Below are positions 13,809-23,135 of a stretch of DNA of 33,622 nucleotides, piece by piece. Every line of letters begins with the position of its first letter. The stretch's first letter is position 1. The notes below the pieces were generated by a model. That model saw nothing but the letters and a program-made list of their open reading frames with translations, was not told the origin of the DNA and ran no database searches. Source of the stretch: Phycisphaerae bacterium (GTDB taxonomy: Bacteria > Planctomycetota > Phycisphaerae > SM23-33); assembly GCA_016782885.1 (NCBI GenBank), contig JADHXQ010000054.1:1-33622 (forward strand), given 5' to 3'. The position numbers were made by a program, and so were the translations under genes.

Positions 13809-15743
13809 ATGTTGCGACTGCCCGCTGTACTGATGCTGCCGGTTCTGTTGATCGGCCTGCTTGTCGTATCGCCTCTGTATGGCGTGATCAATCCCAAACT
13901 GCAGCCGTCGCATCTGGCGGGGCGCTATCTGAACGTGTTGTCGTGCCGCGTGACGGCCGTTGACACGAATGCACTGACGGCCGCCCTGGAGGTGCAAGGC
14001 GTCAGTAAGGGGAAATTCGCCCCGAAGAAAATAACGATGAAGCTCGCTGACAAAGGCCTGGCCGAGGCGATCCTGTCTTTGCGGAAGGGGCAGGCCATCG
14101 TCGCCTATGCGGGCAAGAAACGCCAACGGCGAGAGAAGGACATTCTCTACTACATTGGCGGGGGCCTCTGGTACACCGCCACGATGACCGGCGCGCCGGG
14201 CAAGTGGACGATTCTCGCCAACGCCGACAAGGGCAAGGATCCTTCCAGCAGCGAGATCATGTTCGGCACGTTTAACGGTAATGTCGAGAGCCTGTGGGAG
14301 ATGATGCGGGACACCGCGCGTCGCGCCGCGTACTATCCCGCGGTTCCGCTGACGCGGTTCTCGGCGAAGACCATCGCATCTCTCGACAAACCCATCGTCG
14401 GCGTAGCCGTGTACGATGTAAACGCTGACGGCAGGTGTGATCTGTTTGCCTGTTCGGCCGGGGGCAATCGCCTGTTCATTCAGGATGCCAGGGGGGCGTT
14501 CATCGATCGCACCGAAGCATTCGGCCTGAAAGCGACGTCCGGCGCGTCGTGCAGTTTCGCCGACGTGGATGCCGACGGCGACGCCGACATGCTGCTCGAC
14601 GGCGTTCTCTATCGCCAGGCGAAGGGCAGGTTCACCAGGAGCAAGGACGTCCCCGCCGAGGGCAAACCCCTCAGCGCCGCCTTCGTCGAGTACAACGGCG
14701 ACGGGTATCCGGACGTTGTGGTCTCGCGTAAGGACGAAGGGTTGTCGCTGTACGTGAATCCCGGAAATACCGGAGGCGCGTTCGCCGACAAAACTGAAAC
14801 CGCCGGGCTGACTGACGGGAGCAACGGCGAGGGCATGACCGGGTACTTTGAAGCCTGCGACTGGGACTTCGACGGGCGGACCGACCTGATCTACGTCGCC
14901 GGGCCGGGCTATCTGCTCTGGCAGAACGCCGAGGGCGTATTTGAATCGTCGGAGATTTCCGGCAAGGAGAACGGATTCGACGGCGGGACTGCCGCCTTCG
15001 GGACTATTGTCCGCCCGGGACTGTCGAGTGTCTACCTCGTCGCCGGAGACCGCAAGAGCCTGATCTGCGAAGACGGCGGAAACCTGTCGGACGTTACGCG
15101 GGGGGGCAATGAAATACAGGATCCCGCCGCCGGTTTGCAGATGGCCCTGGCTGAAGACCTGAACGCCGACGGTACGGTGGACCTGTACGCCGCCAGCGGC
15201 ATCAAGGGAATTTCATCGTTCTACGTCGCCAATCGCGGTTATGGATCGTTCATGCTGCCGGAGAAGTACAGCGCCGGAAAGGTGATCCCGCCCGGGGTGT
15301 ACAACCAGGCCGCCCGGGGGCTCGCCGCCGGCGACGTTAACGGCGACGGGGCTCCGGACGTGCTGGTCGGAGGGCTCAACGGCAAGCTGTCGCTGCTGGT
15401 CAACGAGACATTGACCGACCGGCCCGCCAAGGCCGATGTCAGCATAACCAGCGATCTCCGCATGCAGATCCAGACGCGCATTGTGACCGTCAAGCCGGCT
15501 GGGGCAAAGGGCCTGGCGGGCTGCCGGCTGACGCTGATCGACGCCAGGGGAAAACCCGTGACGCACCGCTGGATCGGCACGAATATCGGCGTGGGCTGCT
15601 GCGGACCGGCCCAATTGACGTTGGCTGTACGCCAGTTGGGCAGTTACACGCTGCAACTGCGGATGGGCGACGGAAGCGTCCGCAAACAGGCGCTGGTGAT
15701 CAACGAAAAGACGCCCAGGCACCAGGTGCTGACGGTCCGGTGA
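13809..15743 (+). CDS. Secreted FG-GAP/VCBS-repeat protein
   Basis: The 644-residue product begins with a signal peptide (MLRLPAVLMLPVLLIGLLVV, cleavage near residue 25). Residues about 30-190 form a domain I do not recognise. From about 200 to 520 there are six calcium-loop FG-GAP/VCBS units: DVNADGRCDLFACSAGGN, DVDADGDADMLLDG, EYNGDGYPDVVVS, DWDFDGRTDLIYVAG, DLNADGTVDLYAASG and DVNGDGAPDVLVGG. This pattern builds a beta-propeller, as in integrin alpha chains and ASPIC/UnbV-type proteins. The C-terminal 120 residues look like a beta-sandwich (RLTLIDARGKPVTHRW). It is probably extracellular or surface-bound and calcium-dependent. AGAGGA precedes the ATG. The next secreted gene follows 61 bases on, probably in the same operon. 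Confidence 0.88.
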   Translation: MLRLPAVLMLPVLLIGLLVVSPLYGVINPKLQPSHLAGRYLNVLSCRVTAVDTNALTAALEVQGVSKGKFAPKKITMKLADKGLAEAILSLRKGQAIVAYAGKKRQRREKDILYYIGGGLWYTATMTGAPGKWTILANADKGKDPSSSEIMFGTFNGNVESLWEMMRDTARRAAYYPAVPLTRFSAKTIASLDKPIVGVAVYDVNADGRCDLFACSAGGNRLFIQDARGAFIDRTEAFGLKATSGASCSFADVDADGDADMLLDGVLYRQAKGRFTRSKDVPAEGKPLSAAFVEYNGDGYPDVVVSRKDEGLSLYVNPGNTGGAFADKTETAGLTDGSNGEGMTGYFEACDWDFDGRTDLIYVAGPGYLLWQNAEGVFESSEISGKENGFDGGTAAFGTIVRPGLSSVYLVAGDRKSLICEDGGNLSDVTRGGNEIQDPAAGLQMALAEDLNADGTVDLYAASGIKGISSFYVANRGYGSFMLPEKYSAGKVIPPGVYNQAARGLAAGDVNGDGAPDVLVGGLNGKLSLLVNETLTDRPAKADVSITSDLRMQIQTRIVTVKPAGAKGLAGCRLTLIDARGKPVTHRWIGTNIGVGCCGPAQLTLAVRQLGSYTLQLRMGDGSVRKQALVINEKTPRHQVLTVR

Positions 15744-15804
15744 TCGTCAGGACAAAAACGACGTTCGGAGATGAATGCCAAACGACGAATGTAAGGACCA
15801 GTAA

Positions 15805-18492
15805 ATGAAAATTACCTGTTTTGTATCCGCGATGATGATAGGGCTCCTGACGGCCGGTGAGTTGCACGCCGTCGAAGAACCGGACGTGAAGGGACGGGCA
15901 AAAGGCGAACTGTTCTCACGGGAACATTGGCCTCAGGCCCGCACGCTGGTCTGGGCCAGGCCCGGTGAAGGCGGCGCGGCTCTGGAGGCGGGCAACTGGA
16001 TCGAGTACGCCTCGGCGGAAGATTTTGCGGCCGGCAAGGGCGGCAAACCGGCAGCCAAAGGGCCCGACGCGAAAACAGATATCGTTCTGCCCGACGCGCC
16101 GGACGGCAAGGCCTACATTGTCGGATGCATGGTTCGCGCCAAGACGCGACGACGGAGCCGGAAATCCGGGGCCCTGACTTTATCTTGCCGGCACGTAACT
16201 ATCGGCGCCGGCGCCGCGCTCGATGGCGGGATCGGCGTATCGAGGGGCAAACCCGTCACCAGCGATTATCCGGACGATGACACGCCCATGGACATTTATG
16301 GAAACGTGAGAGTCAAGGACGGCGGGTACATCTACGGGCCGTTGCGATTCGCCGGCGGCAAACACGCGCTGTTCTCGATTGGCAAGAGTCCCGAGCCGCT
16401 CGGGCGAAGTCTCTTGATACGCAAGTCCAATGGCGCCGGCGTCACCTTCCAGGCGCCGCGGTACGATCTGGTCGAAGGGGTGAGAGTCGAGTCGGGCCGA
16501 TTGGTTCTGGCGAAGGGAACCGCCATTCGGACCAACGCCGCTTTGCAGGCGCGGATCGACTTGAAGAAACTCAGAAAACGCGGGTACGGGCGGGGCGAGC
16601 CATACGTCCGGGTTCGCGACCGCGCCGCCCTTGAAATGCAAGCCGGTTCGCGAATCGGCAGGGTCAATCCGCCCGACGACATCGTCGCCGACATGCTGAT
16701 CGAGGGCCTGCTCCAGATCGGCCGCTCCGGCGAAAGCAACGAAGCCCCTGCCGTCATCGAACTGACCGTGTCCGCCGGCGACGGGAAGTTCCTCAACCAG
16801 ATCGGCGGGCTTTACATCCGCCCGACGGCGGAGGTGCGCAACTTCGGCCGTCTTTCCATAACGGCGGGCAATCCCGACCCGAAAGCGTCAGACAAGGGCG
16901 TCTCGATCTTCCTGGAAAAGTCCGTGGACTTCGGAAGGGTGGGCATCGATTACCTCCGCGCCGGCGGGATCGCGGCGACAGACCCCGCCGCCGCGGCGAA
17001 AGCCCTGGCGGAAGCGACGTTCGGCAAGCATTGCGCCGCGTCCGGCGACGCACTCTACTCGAAGATCGAGCCAGTCGGTTTCAAAGGCGGTTCTGGTACG
17101 GTCGAGTTCGTCGATGGCGTGAGCACCGAATGCGAGATACTCTTCCCTCTGGGCGATCGGCTGATCGTGCGGTCCAGGGGCAATCGCATCGCCCAGTCGT
17201 TCGATCTCAAGAGCGTCCGCGCGGTCGAAATAGGCGGTAAGCGGACTGAATACAATCCCAGGCGGGCCCTGTCGGCCGCCGAACAGCAGCTCCGTAAGGT
17301 CAACGCCCTTTGGGCCGACGTACCGGGCAAAGGACAGATCGGCGCCTACGGCAAGCAGAAATGGCGAAAGGTCCCGCTGATGGTCTGGCGGCGTCCCGGG
17401 CAGGCCGGCTCGCGCTTCGTCGCGGCAAACTGGCTTGACGAGACCGGCAGACCGTACTTCGAACCGCCTGTCAGCGAAGAATCTGAAGGCCCCGAGGCGC
17501 CTGTCGCCGACATCCTTTTACCGGCGGCAGATGCCTTCTACCAGGTCGTCGGCGACCGGCCCCAGTGGCGCATCCGCCACATGACCATCGAGAATGGCGC
17601 CCAATTCTTCCTCACGTACACCATATGCGGCAACCTGTGGATGAAAGACGGCAGCGGAATGCGTGCGCCGTGGTTCGGCAAGTACAGCAACCCCGCGCCC
17701 GATCTGCACCGGTTTCTTCGTTTTGACGGGATGAGGCTCAGAAGCCCGCAAAGGGGAGAAACCACTCCGCAACGCGTCGATCCGGCGGACTGGCGCATCT
17801 CGCAATGGGGCTGCTACCAGACCGCCCCGGGCGGTTCGCTGGAGATCATCGGAAAGAACCATGTGAACGACCAGTTTCGCGTTATCGGAGAGGGCAAGCT
17901 GATCATCTCGGAGGGCGGGTACCTGTCCCCGGGCCTGCGAGCCTGCTTTGCGATCCAACCCGAGGCGACTGTCGTACTCCTCCAGGATGCGCGGATCAGC
18001 GTTGAGACGACCGCCAAACAACAGGGCAAGGCGTCGGTCTGGGTGGGCGGTACGCTGATGATCGGCACGCCGGAAAGGCCCATAACGCGGGACATGCTCT
18101 TTCCCGTTGTCGGGATCGAAGAACAATATATCAGCCGCCGGCCCGCCGGGGGCCTGCGGACCCCCGGCGTCTCGTTCCTGTTGAGCGAGGGCGGGCGGCT
18201 CGTCATGCACACCGTAGACCCGACCAGAGCCCGCCTGGTCTTCAAGATGCACGACAGCGACAAGGCCAAGTCCGCGGGCAAAAAGTATGGTAATCCGAAA
18301 GGCGTGGTCCTGGCCTTCTTCGGAAAGGCCGAACTCAACGGCGTGGTGTTCGACAACGTGCTCGAAGGCGGAATCATGGTCTCGCCCCATCAGCGCGCCC
18401 AGTGGAAGAACGTATCCTACGGTAAGGGCAATCTGGCCGAACCGGACAAGCTGTACTGGAACGCGAAAAAGGAAGTAATCAGTGATAGGTGA
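15805..18492 (+). CDS. Large secreted protein with two related beta-rich modules
   Basis: The 895-residue product carries a signal peptide (MKITCFVSAMMIGLLTAGEL, cleavage near 22). Two modules share an opening. Residues about 48-110 read LVWARPGEGG..NWIEY and then DIVLPDAPDGKAYIVG. Residues about 527-590 read LMVWRRPGQAG..NWLDETG and then DILLPAADAFYQVVG. Each is followed by long stretches of Gly/Val/Ile-rich beta segments (HVTIGAGAALDGG; MTIENGAQFFLTYTICGN), suggestive of a right-handed beta-helix. The family is not recognised; a carbohydrate-binding or -degrading surface protein is possible but unproven. It lies 61 bases after the FG-GAP gene and converges on pyrF. Confidence 0.82.
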   Translation: MKITCFVSAMMIGLLTAGELHAVEEPDVKGRAKGELFSREHWPQARTLVWARPGEGGAALEAGNWIEYASAEDFAAGKGGKPAAKGPDAKTDIVLPDAPDGKAYIVGCMVRAKTRRRSRKSGALTLSCRHVTIGAGAALDGGIGVSRGKPVTSDYPDDDTPMDIYGNVRVKDGGYIYGPLRFAGGKHALFSIGKSPEPLGRSLLIRKSNGAGVTFQAPRYDLVEGVRVESGRLVLAKGTAIRTNAALQARIDLKKLRKRGYGRGEPYVRVRDRAALEMQAGSRIGRVNPPDDIVADMLIEGLLQIGRSGESNEAPAVIELTVSAGDGKFLNQIGGLYIRPTAEVRNFGRLSITAGNPDPKASDKGVSIFLEKSVDFGRVGIDYLRAGGIAATDPAAAAKALAEATFGKHCAASGDALYSKIEPVGFKGGSGTVEFVDGVSTECEILFPLGDRLIVRSRGNRIAQSFDLKSVRAVEIGGKRTEYNPRRALSAAEQQLRKVNALWADVPGKGQIGAYGKQKWRKVPLMVWRRPGQAGSRFVAANWLDETGRPYFEPPVSEESEGPEAPVADILLPAADAFYQVVGDRPQWRIRHMTIENGAQFFLTYTICGNLWMKDGSGMRAPWFGKYSNPAPDLHRFLRFDGMRLRSPQRGETTPQRVDPADWRISQWGCYQTAPGGSLEIIGKNHVNDQFRVIGEGKLIISEGGYLSPGLRACFAIQPEATVVLLQDARISVETTAKQQGKASVWVGGTLMIGTPERPITRDMLFPVVGIEEQYISRRPAGGLRTPGVSFLLSEGGRLVMHTVDPTRARLVFKMHDSDKAKSAGKKYGNPKGVVLAFFGKAELNGVVFDNVLEGGIMVSPHQRAQWKNVSYGKGNLAEPDKLYWNAKKEVISDR

Positions 18493-18564
18493 CAGCGGAC
18501 AGCGAAAACAACCGAACGAAACGGAAGAACCGGCAAATCGCTTGCGATTCAGCGTGTCTTTCCG

Positions 18565-19440
18565 TTAAAACACCGCCGATGCTATGTCTGCGGCGAGGTC
18601 GCTTGCTGCTTGTCGGATCGCCTGGCGCCAGTCGATGTCGGGGTTCTTGTCGAACGCGTAGATCACTGATCTGCTGGCGTTTACGATGGCGCCGGTCCCG
18701 TCGGGTTTGAATGATGCGGCGCAGTCGGCGGCGCTTGCGCCCTGGGCGCCGTATCCGGGTACGAGGAATATCTGCTCGGGCATCATCGAGCGCAGCTCGC
18801 GGGCTTCGTCGGGATATGTGGCGCCTACCACGGCGCCGACGCGGCTGTAACCGCTTGAGCCTACTGAATCCTGTCCGAGGGCGGCGACCTGGGCGGCCAT
18901 GTGCTGATAGAGCTTCCGGCCCGATGCGTCGGCGAAATCCTGCACCGTCGCGCCGGACGGATTGGATGTGCGGACGAGTACGAAGATTCCCTTTCCGCCG
19001 GCGTTTCCTTCTTCGATGAACGGTTCGAGCCCGTCGGCGCCGAGGTATCCGTTGACTGTGACCGCGTCGGGGCATTTTTCGCCGCTGAGATGTGCTCGGG
19101 CGTATGCCCGGGCGGTCGAGCCGATGTCGCCGCGTTTGATGTCGCCGATGACTATCAGTCCGGCGGCGCGGGCGAGGGCGACCATGTCGAAGTAGAGTTC
19201 AACGCCGGGTGCGTGGTGGACCTCGAAGTATGCGATCTGCGGTTTTACCGCGGGCACGATCGGCGCGACGGCGTGGATAACTTCGGTGCAAAACTCGCGG
19301 ATCGCGCCGGCGCGATCGTCGCCGAACTTCTCGCGAATCGACACGGGCAGGCGGTCGTACGAAGGGTCGAGCCCCACGCATACCGGGGCGTGCTTATCGG
19401 TTATCGCCGCTGTCAGGTCGTCAGCAAAATGTCCGCTCAT
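18565..19440 (-). CDS. pyrF: Orotidine 5'-phosphate decarboxylase
   Basis: PyrF converts OMP to UMP, the last step of de novo pyrimidine synthesis. The 291-residue product belongs to the longer (type 2) bacterial OMP decarboxylases. It shows VCVGLDPSYDRLP, the catalytic GDIKRGDIGSTARAYA with its Asp-Lys-Asp array, FVLVRTSNPSGA, VGATYPDEARELR and FLVPGYGAQG. I chose ATG 19440 (MSGHFADDL), where the family's conserved region begins. A frame extension to 19500 adds a low-complexity stretch unlike the family. It converges on the large secreted gene and is divergent from leuD. Confidence 0.95.
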   Translation of the reverse strand: MSGHFADDLTAAITDKHAPVCVGLDPSYDRLPVSIREKFGDDRAGAIREFCTEVIHAVAPIVPAVKPQIAYFEVHHAPGVELYFDMVALARAAGLIVIGDIKRGDIGSTARAYARAHLSGEKCPDAVTVNGYLGADGLEPFIEEGNAGGKGIFVLVRTSNPSGATVQDFADASGRKLYQHMAAQVAALGQDSVGSSGYSRVGAVVGATYPDEARELRSMMPEQIFLVPGYGAQGASAADCAASFKPDGTGAIVNASRSVIYAFDKNPDIDWRQAIRQAASDLAADIASAVF

Positions 19441-19658
19441 GTGTGGGGCCTTTCGTGCCTTTTGTGGTGTCAGTTTACAGAACGGCGTGGGGGTTGGCAA
19501 CGGTCAACGGCGTCACGGCTTCGTCGTGATGAGGGCCGACATACTGTCGCCCGCTAAACGGGCGTGCTGGGCATTGGTGTTTGTCGGCGTTCAATCGCGA
19601 GATTACTGGTTACTGGTTGCTGATCTTTGTAGAATGGTCGGCTTAAGGAGCAATGGAT

Positions 19659-20228
19659 ATGCAGGCTGACAATGAAACAGTAATCAGCGGGAAGGCGTTC
19701 GTGGTCGGTGACAATATAGATACCGACCAGATCATCCCGGCTGAGTTCCTCAGCTATAATCCCGCCGATCCGGAAGAGCGGAAATATTTCGGTATGCACG
19801 CGATGAGCGGCGTTCCGATCGCCCAGTCGGGCCTTCCGCAAGGCAACGTGCCGTTCGTGGGCGAAGGCGAGTTTCGCGGCGAGTTCGCGGTGATAATCGG
19901 CGGGCGGAATTTCGGGTGCGGAAGCTCGCGGGAACACGCGCCGCTTGCGATAGCCCAGGCCGGGTGCCGCGCGGTCATCGCCGAAAGCTACGCGCGGATA
20001 TTCTACCGCAACTCGATCAACGGCGGATACCTCGTGCCGCTGGAGACGACGGTGCGCCTGGTCGATGAGATATCCACCGGCGACGAAGTGTCGGTCGACA
20101 CCGAGTCCGGTACGCTGACGAACACCACCACCGGCAAGAGCTACACTCTCCAACCGCTCGGCGACGTCGGAGACATTATCCGGGCCGGCGGCGTGTTTGA
20201 ATACGCCAGGGCAAGCGGAATAATTTAA
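19659..20228 (+). CDS. leuD: 3-isopropylmalate dehydratase small subunit
   Basis: LeuD with LeuC isomerises 2- to 3-isopropylmalate in leucine synthesis. The 189-residue product shows VVGDNIDTDQIIPAEFL at the start, GGRNFGCGSSREHAPLAI (the swivelling-domain signature) and ARIFYRNSINGGYL. The length is normal for the archaeal/bacterial short LeuD/HacB type, so homoaconitase small subunit is an alternative. AAGGAG (19645-19650) sits eight bases before ATG 19659. An in-frame ATG at 19653 is only two bases from it and less likely. LeuC is not next to it in this window. Confidence 0.92.
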   Translation: MQADNETVISGKAFVVGDNIDTDQIIPAEFLSYNPADPEERKYFGMHAMSGVPIAQSGLPQGNVPFVGEGEFRGEFAVIIGGRNFGCGSSREHAPLAIAQAGCRAVIAESYARIFYRNSINGGYLVPLETTVRLVDEISTGDEVSVDTESGTLTNTTTGKSYTLQPLGDVGDIIRAGGVFEYARASGII

Positions 20229-20240
20229 CCGCTGGTGTGG

Positions 20241-20440
20241 TCGTCAGGCCCGGAGGGCCGGGCATAATTGTAGCCCCGTCCGTCAGGGCGGGGTATCGTA
20301 ATCCCCACACACATGGAGCCCCGGTAGGGGCGAAAGAACGAAAGCGTTGCCTTCTGCCGCCCCTGCCGGGGCTTGTGGTAAAGGCGGCGACCCGATGACC
20401 CCGCCCTGACGGACAGGGTTGCCATGTGTCGGCCCCTGTG
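20241..20440. repeat. Nested palindromic repeat cluster
   Basis: Bases 20276-20295 pair with 20398-20418 (17 contiguous pairs, then a one-base bulge and three more). Nested inside, 20318-20332 (AGCCCCGGTAGGGGC) pairs with 20359-20373 at 14 of 15 positions. The first 20 bases of the region (20241-20260, GTCGTCAGGCCCGGAGGGCC) recur at 31905-31924. No gene fits. This is a REP/BIME-like element between leuD and the YggU gene. Confidence 0.85.
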
Positions 20441-20481
20441 GGGCCTCAACGGCGCACGACAACGACAGAGGCGGCGGGTTT

Positions 20482-20790
20482 ATGAAAGACTTCGAGAACA
20501 TTGCTGTTCGTGATGTGGACGGCGGGGCGGTGATTTCCGTCAAGGCGGTGCCCGGCGCCTCTCGCGATCGGGTGGCAGGCGTGTTGGGCGGCTGTCTGAA
20601 AATCGCCACCTCGTCGGCTGCGGAAAAGGGGCGCGCCAACACCGCGATCGCCAAAACGCTGGCCGGCGCCCTCGGGGTGGGGCGGCGCGATGTGGAAATC
20701 GTTGCCGGGACGACCAGTCCGCGTAAGGAATTCCGGATCGCGGGCGTCTCGGCATCGGATGTGCGTCAGCGACTAAGCAAATCGGATTAG
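20482..20790 (+). CDS. YggU/DUF167 family protein (UPF0235)
   Basis: The 102-residue product matches the DUF167 family: VISVKAVPGASRDRVAGV, LKIATSSAAEKGRANTAIAK and VEIVAGTTSPRKEFRIAG. These are the typical V.P.a....i.G, A....GkAN..l and G..sr.K.v.i.g blocks. The molecular role of the family is not established. I chose ATG 20482 (MKDFENIAV), preceded by GGCGGG. The frame extends upstream into repeat DNA that should not be translated. The gene follows the palindromic cluster and ends before a shared hairpin terminator. Confidence 0.9.
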   Translation: MKDFENIAVRDVDGGAVISVKAVPGASRDRVAGVLGGCLKIATSSAAEKGRANTAIAKTLAGALGVGRRDVEIVAGTTSPRKEFRIAGVSASDVRQRLSKSD

Positions 20791-20802
20791 CTCGGCGCAT
20801 GA

Positions 20803-20835
20803 CAATGCCCCCGGCTTCGTCGGCTGGGGGCATTG
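20803..20835. terminator. Bidirectional hairpin between converging genes
   Basis: CAATGCCCCC (20803-20812) pairs perfectly with GGGGGCATTG (20826-20835) around a 13-base loop. It lies 12 bases after the YggU stop and 14 bases after the DUF1097 stop on the other strand. There is no T-run on either side, so the efficiency is uncertain. Confidence 0.75.
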
Positions 20836-20849
20836 GGGGAGAAGTCGGA

Positions 20850-21500
20850 TTACTCTTCTGATCCGCTCTCAGCCGTCGCCGGTGCGTCAGCGTTGAGTTT
20901 CAACGAAGCTTCGTACTTTGTTCGGAAGGCCACGGTGACGATACCGAATATCACGCCGACGAGGCATGAGAACAGGCATGCGAACATGACATCAAGGTGC
21001 CCCAAGGCCAGCGGGTCAACACCCTTCAGTGCGGTCTCGACCGTTCCCGAACCGCCGAACGCGGTCTTAAGAAGCCTGATGTTACTCTGGGCGCCAGATA
21101 GTATAGTGAGTCCAAAGAAGACGCCGGCGCCGACGAACCATGCCGGTACGAAGTCGAACATAGGCACGCGTTCGGAACAGATAACCGGCACGACAATGAT
21201 CAGAACGGCGATAGGACCGGCCATTGAACCGAGGAAAGGCATCGAGGTTCCCAGCACGCCTCCCAGTTCCATGATGGCTATCGAGGCTACTGCGCCGCCA
21301 AGATACCCGAGCATGACCTTCACGCCGGTTTTCAACGTGCAGCCGGCCATGAAGTACATCGCCCATGCCTGGAAAGCGATCCAGACAACGAAGTAGTGCC
21401 CGTAGTTGGGGCAGTGTTGGGAGCCAAGGTCCACCAGCATCAGAAAAAACGCCAGTATGGCGATCACAACGGGGATGAGGAAAAACTGTTTGAATGTCAT
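20850..21500 (-). CDS. DUF1097-family inner membrane protein
   Basis: The 216-residue product has about six hydrophobic segments, starting FFLIPVVIAILAFFLMLVDL. It contains YFVVWIAFQAWAMYFMAGC and LKTGVKVMLGYLGGAVASIA, which resemble the YcdZ/DUF1097 family of E. coli inner-membrane proteins. No function is established for the family. The C-terminus is a charged cytoplasmic tail. AAGGAG lies seven or eight bases before ATG 21500. It is the last gene of dhaK-dhaL-lsrF-DUF1097, 48 bases after lsrF. That position makes it a candidate transporter or accessory protein for the substrate of this pathway, which is inference. Confidence 0.75.
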   Translation of the reverse strand: MTFKQFFLIPVVIAILAFFLMLVDLGSQHCPNYGHYFVVWIAFQAWAMYFMAGCTLKTGVKVMLGYLGGAVASIAIMELGGVLGTSMPFLGSMAGPIAVLIIVVPVICSERVPMFDFVPAWFVGAGVFFGLTILSGAQSNIRLLKTAFGGSGTVETALKGVDPLALGHLDVMFACLFSCLVGVIFGIVTVAFRTKYEASLKLNADAPATAESGSEE

Positions 21501-21548
21501 GCATTGCTCCTTAACGGGGTTGACGGATTTATCGGGCCCTTACGGGGT

Positions 21549-22436
21549 TTATTCGTTCTTAAGCGTCTGGTACATCTCGAACGCCTGCTCGGGCGTCTCG
21601 CCGCCATGCACCACGGCGCGGACGGCTTTGAGGATCGCCACGGGCGCGTCGGACTGGAAGATGTTGCGCCCCATGTCGACGCCGAGCGCGCCTTCGTCAA
21701 TTGCGCGGCGGCACATTTTCAGGGCGTCGAGTTCGGGCAGCTTCTTTCCGCCGGCGATAACGATCGGCACGGGGCAGCCTGCGGTTACCTTCTCGAACCC
21801 TTCGTCGCAGTAGTAGGTCTTGACGAACTGGGCGCCCATTTCGGCACAGATACGCGTAGCCAGGCCCAGGTATCGTGCGTCGCGGACCATGTCGCGGCCG
21901 ACAGCGGTCACCGCCAGCGTCGGAACACCATACTGCATGCCCGAGTCGACGATCTTGACCAGGTTGTCGATGGTATTGCGTTCGTGGACTCCGCCGATGT
22001 GGACCTGGACCGCCATCGCTGAAGCATTCAGGCGCACGGCGTCCTGGATGTTTACGGCGATGACTTCGTCGCTGAGTTCCTTGAGGACGGAGATTCCACC
22101 CGTGCATCGCAGCGAGACCGCCTTGTTGTACGTCGGCGGGATGCAGGTTCGCAGCGCGCCGCGAGTACACATAAGCACGTCGGCGAAGGGCGCCAGCGGG
22201 CGAATGGCAAGGTCGATCCGCTCGAGCTTGGATGTTGGTCCCAGGAAGTATCCGTGGTCGAACGCCAGCATGACCGTCCGCCCGGATTCGGGGCTGAACA
22301 TCCGCGACATGCGGTCCTTCATCCCCCAACCGAGGTCGTTGGAGCCCTTGAGGAAATACGGTTTAGTTTCAACGGGAATACCTATCCCGAAACCTGCGGC
22401 ATCATTTTCGCCGCCAACGCCATCTACATCAGCCAT
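21549..22436 (-). CDS. lsrF: LsrF-type aldolase/thiolase (3-hydroxy-5-phosphonooxypentane-2,4-dione thiolase)
   Basis: LsrF ends AI-2 degradation in enterics, cleaving 3-hydroxy-5-phosphonooxypentane-2,4-dione with CoA to DHAP and acetyl-CoA. The 295-residue product follows LsrF from end to end: [84 protein letters not shown] and [15 protein letters not shown]. The Schiff-base lysine is expected in FVKTYY, and [11 protein letters not shown] is the phosphate loop. The closeness is enough to call the orthologous family. The neighbouring kinase is DhaKL rather than LsrK, so a related phosphorylated ketose could be the real substrate. It starts 25 bases after dhaL, with AAGGAA upstream. Confidence 0.85.
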   Translation of the reverse strand: MADVDGVGGENDAAGFGIGIPVETKPYFLKGSNDLGWGMKDRMSRMFSPESGRTVMLAFDHGYFLGPTSKLERIDLAIRPLAPFADVLMCTRGALRTCIPPTYNKAVSLRCTGGISVLKELSDEVIAVNIQDAVRLNASAMAVQVHIGGVHERNTIDNLVKIVDSGMQYGVPTLAVTAVGRDMVRDARYLGLATRICAEMGAQFVKTYYCDEGFEKVTAGCPVPIVIAGGKKLPELDALKMCRRAIDEGALGVDMGRNIFQSDAPVAILKAVRAVVHGGETPEQAFEMYQTLKNE

Positions 22437-22461
22437 TTTGTACCATTCCTTGTCATTTTAT

Positions 22462-23109
22462 TCAGGTCTCGCGGGCCGACAGGGCCTCGCTGAATGCTTT
22501 GAACAACAACGACATCGACGTGGCGCCCGGGTCAACGTGCCCGATAGTGCGCTCGCCGAGGTTCCGCGCCCGCCCGAACCTGGCCTGCATCCCGGCGGTG
22601 GCCTGGGCGCCTTGAGCCGCCGCGCTGGCGGCGGAAGCCATCGCATCGCTAATGCTCGCCGAAGCGTCGGCCGCGGAGCGTATGGCGCCAACGGCCGGGA
22701 TCAACGCGTCCATCATGGTCTTGTCGCCGACCTGCGCTTTTGACTGCGATTGAACTTTGGCCAGACCGGCCTCGAACACTTCTGCCAGAGCGGCGCAGTC
22801 GAGCGATTCGGCCTCGCCGGCGCCTTTGCTCATGCCCATAAACAGCGAGCCCCAGAGCGGTCCGGTAGACCCGCCGTCAATGCACATCATGCCCCATCCC
22901 ACGCCGTGCAGCAGGCTCTTGAGCGAGGACTTGTCCCACTCTCCGAGAGCCTTTTCCGCGGCCGCAACGGCGGAAACCATCGCCGCGCCGTGGTCGCCGT
23001 CGCCGGTTACCGAGTCCAGCCTGCTGAGCAGCGGTTCGTTGTCGCGAATAAGCGCCACGGCGGTTTGCAGCATCGCCGTTACATTGTCAGCACTGATTGT
23101 GTCGGCCAT
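22462..23109 (-). CDS. dhaL: Dihydroxyacetone-kinase ADP-binding subunit (DhaL type)
   Basis: The DhaL/DAK2 domain binds the nucleotide and supplies the phosphate to a sugar held covalently on DhaK. The 215-residue product has the Mg-binding SVTGDGDHGAAM, a CIDGGSTGPLWGSLFMG loop, VGDKTMMDALIPA, and RFGRARNLGERTIGHVDPGA near the end. There is no DhaM/PTS partner in the window, so ATP use cannot be told apart from PTS-dependent action. It starts 26 bases after dhaK with AAAGAGG upstream. With LsrF and DUF1097 behind it, this is one operon. Confidence 0.9.
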   Translation of the reverse strand: MADTISADNVTAMLQTAVALIRDNEPLLSRLDSVTGDGDHGAAMVSAVAAAEKALGEWDKSSLKSLLHGVGWGMMCIDGGSTGPLWGSLFMGMSKGAGEAESLDCAALAEVFEAGLAKVQSQSKAQVGDKTMMDALIPAVGAIRSAADASASISDAMASAASAAAQGAQATAGMQARFGRARNLGERTIGHVDPGATSMSLLFKAFSEALSARET

Positions 23110-23135
23110 CGATCGTATACCTCTTTCGCCGGGGC

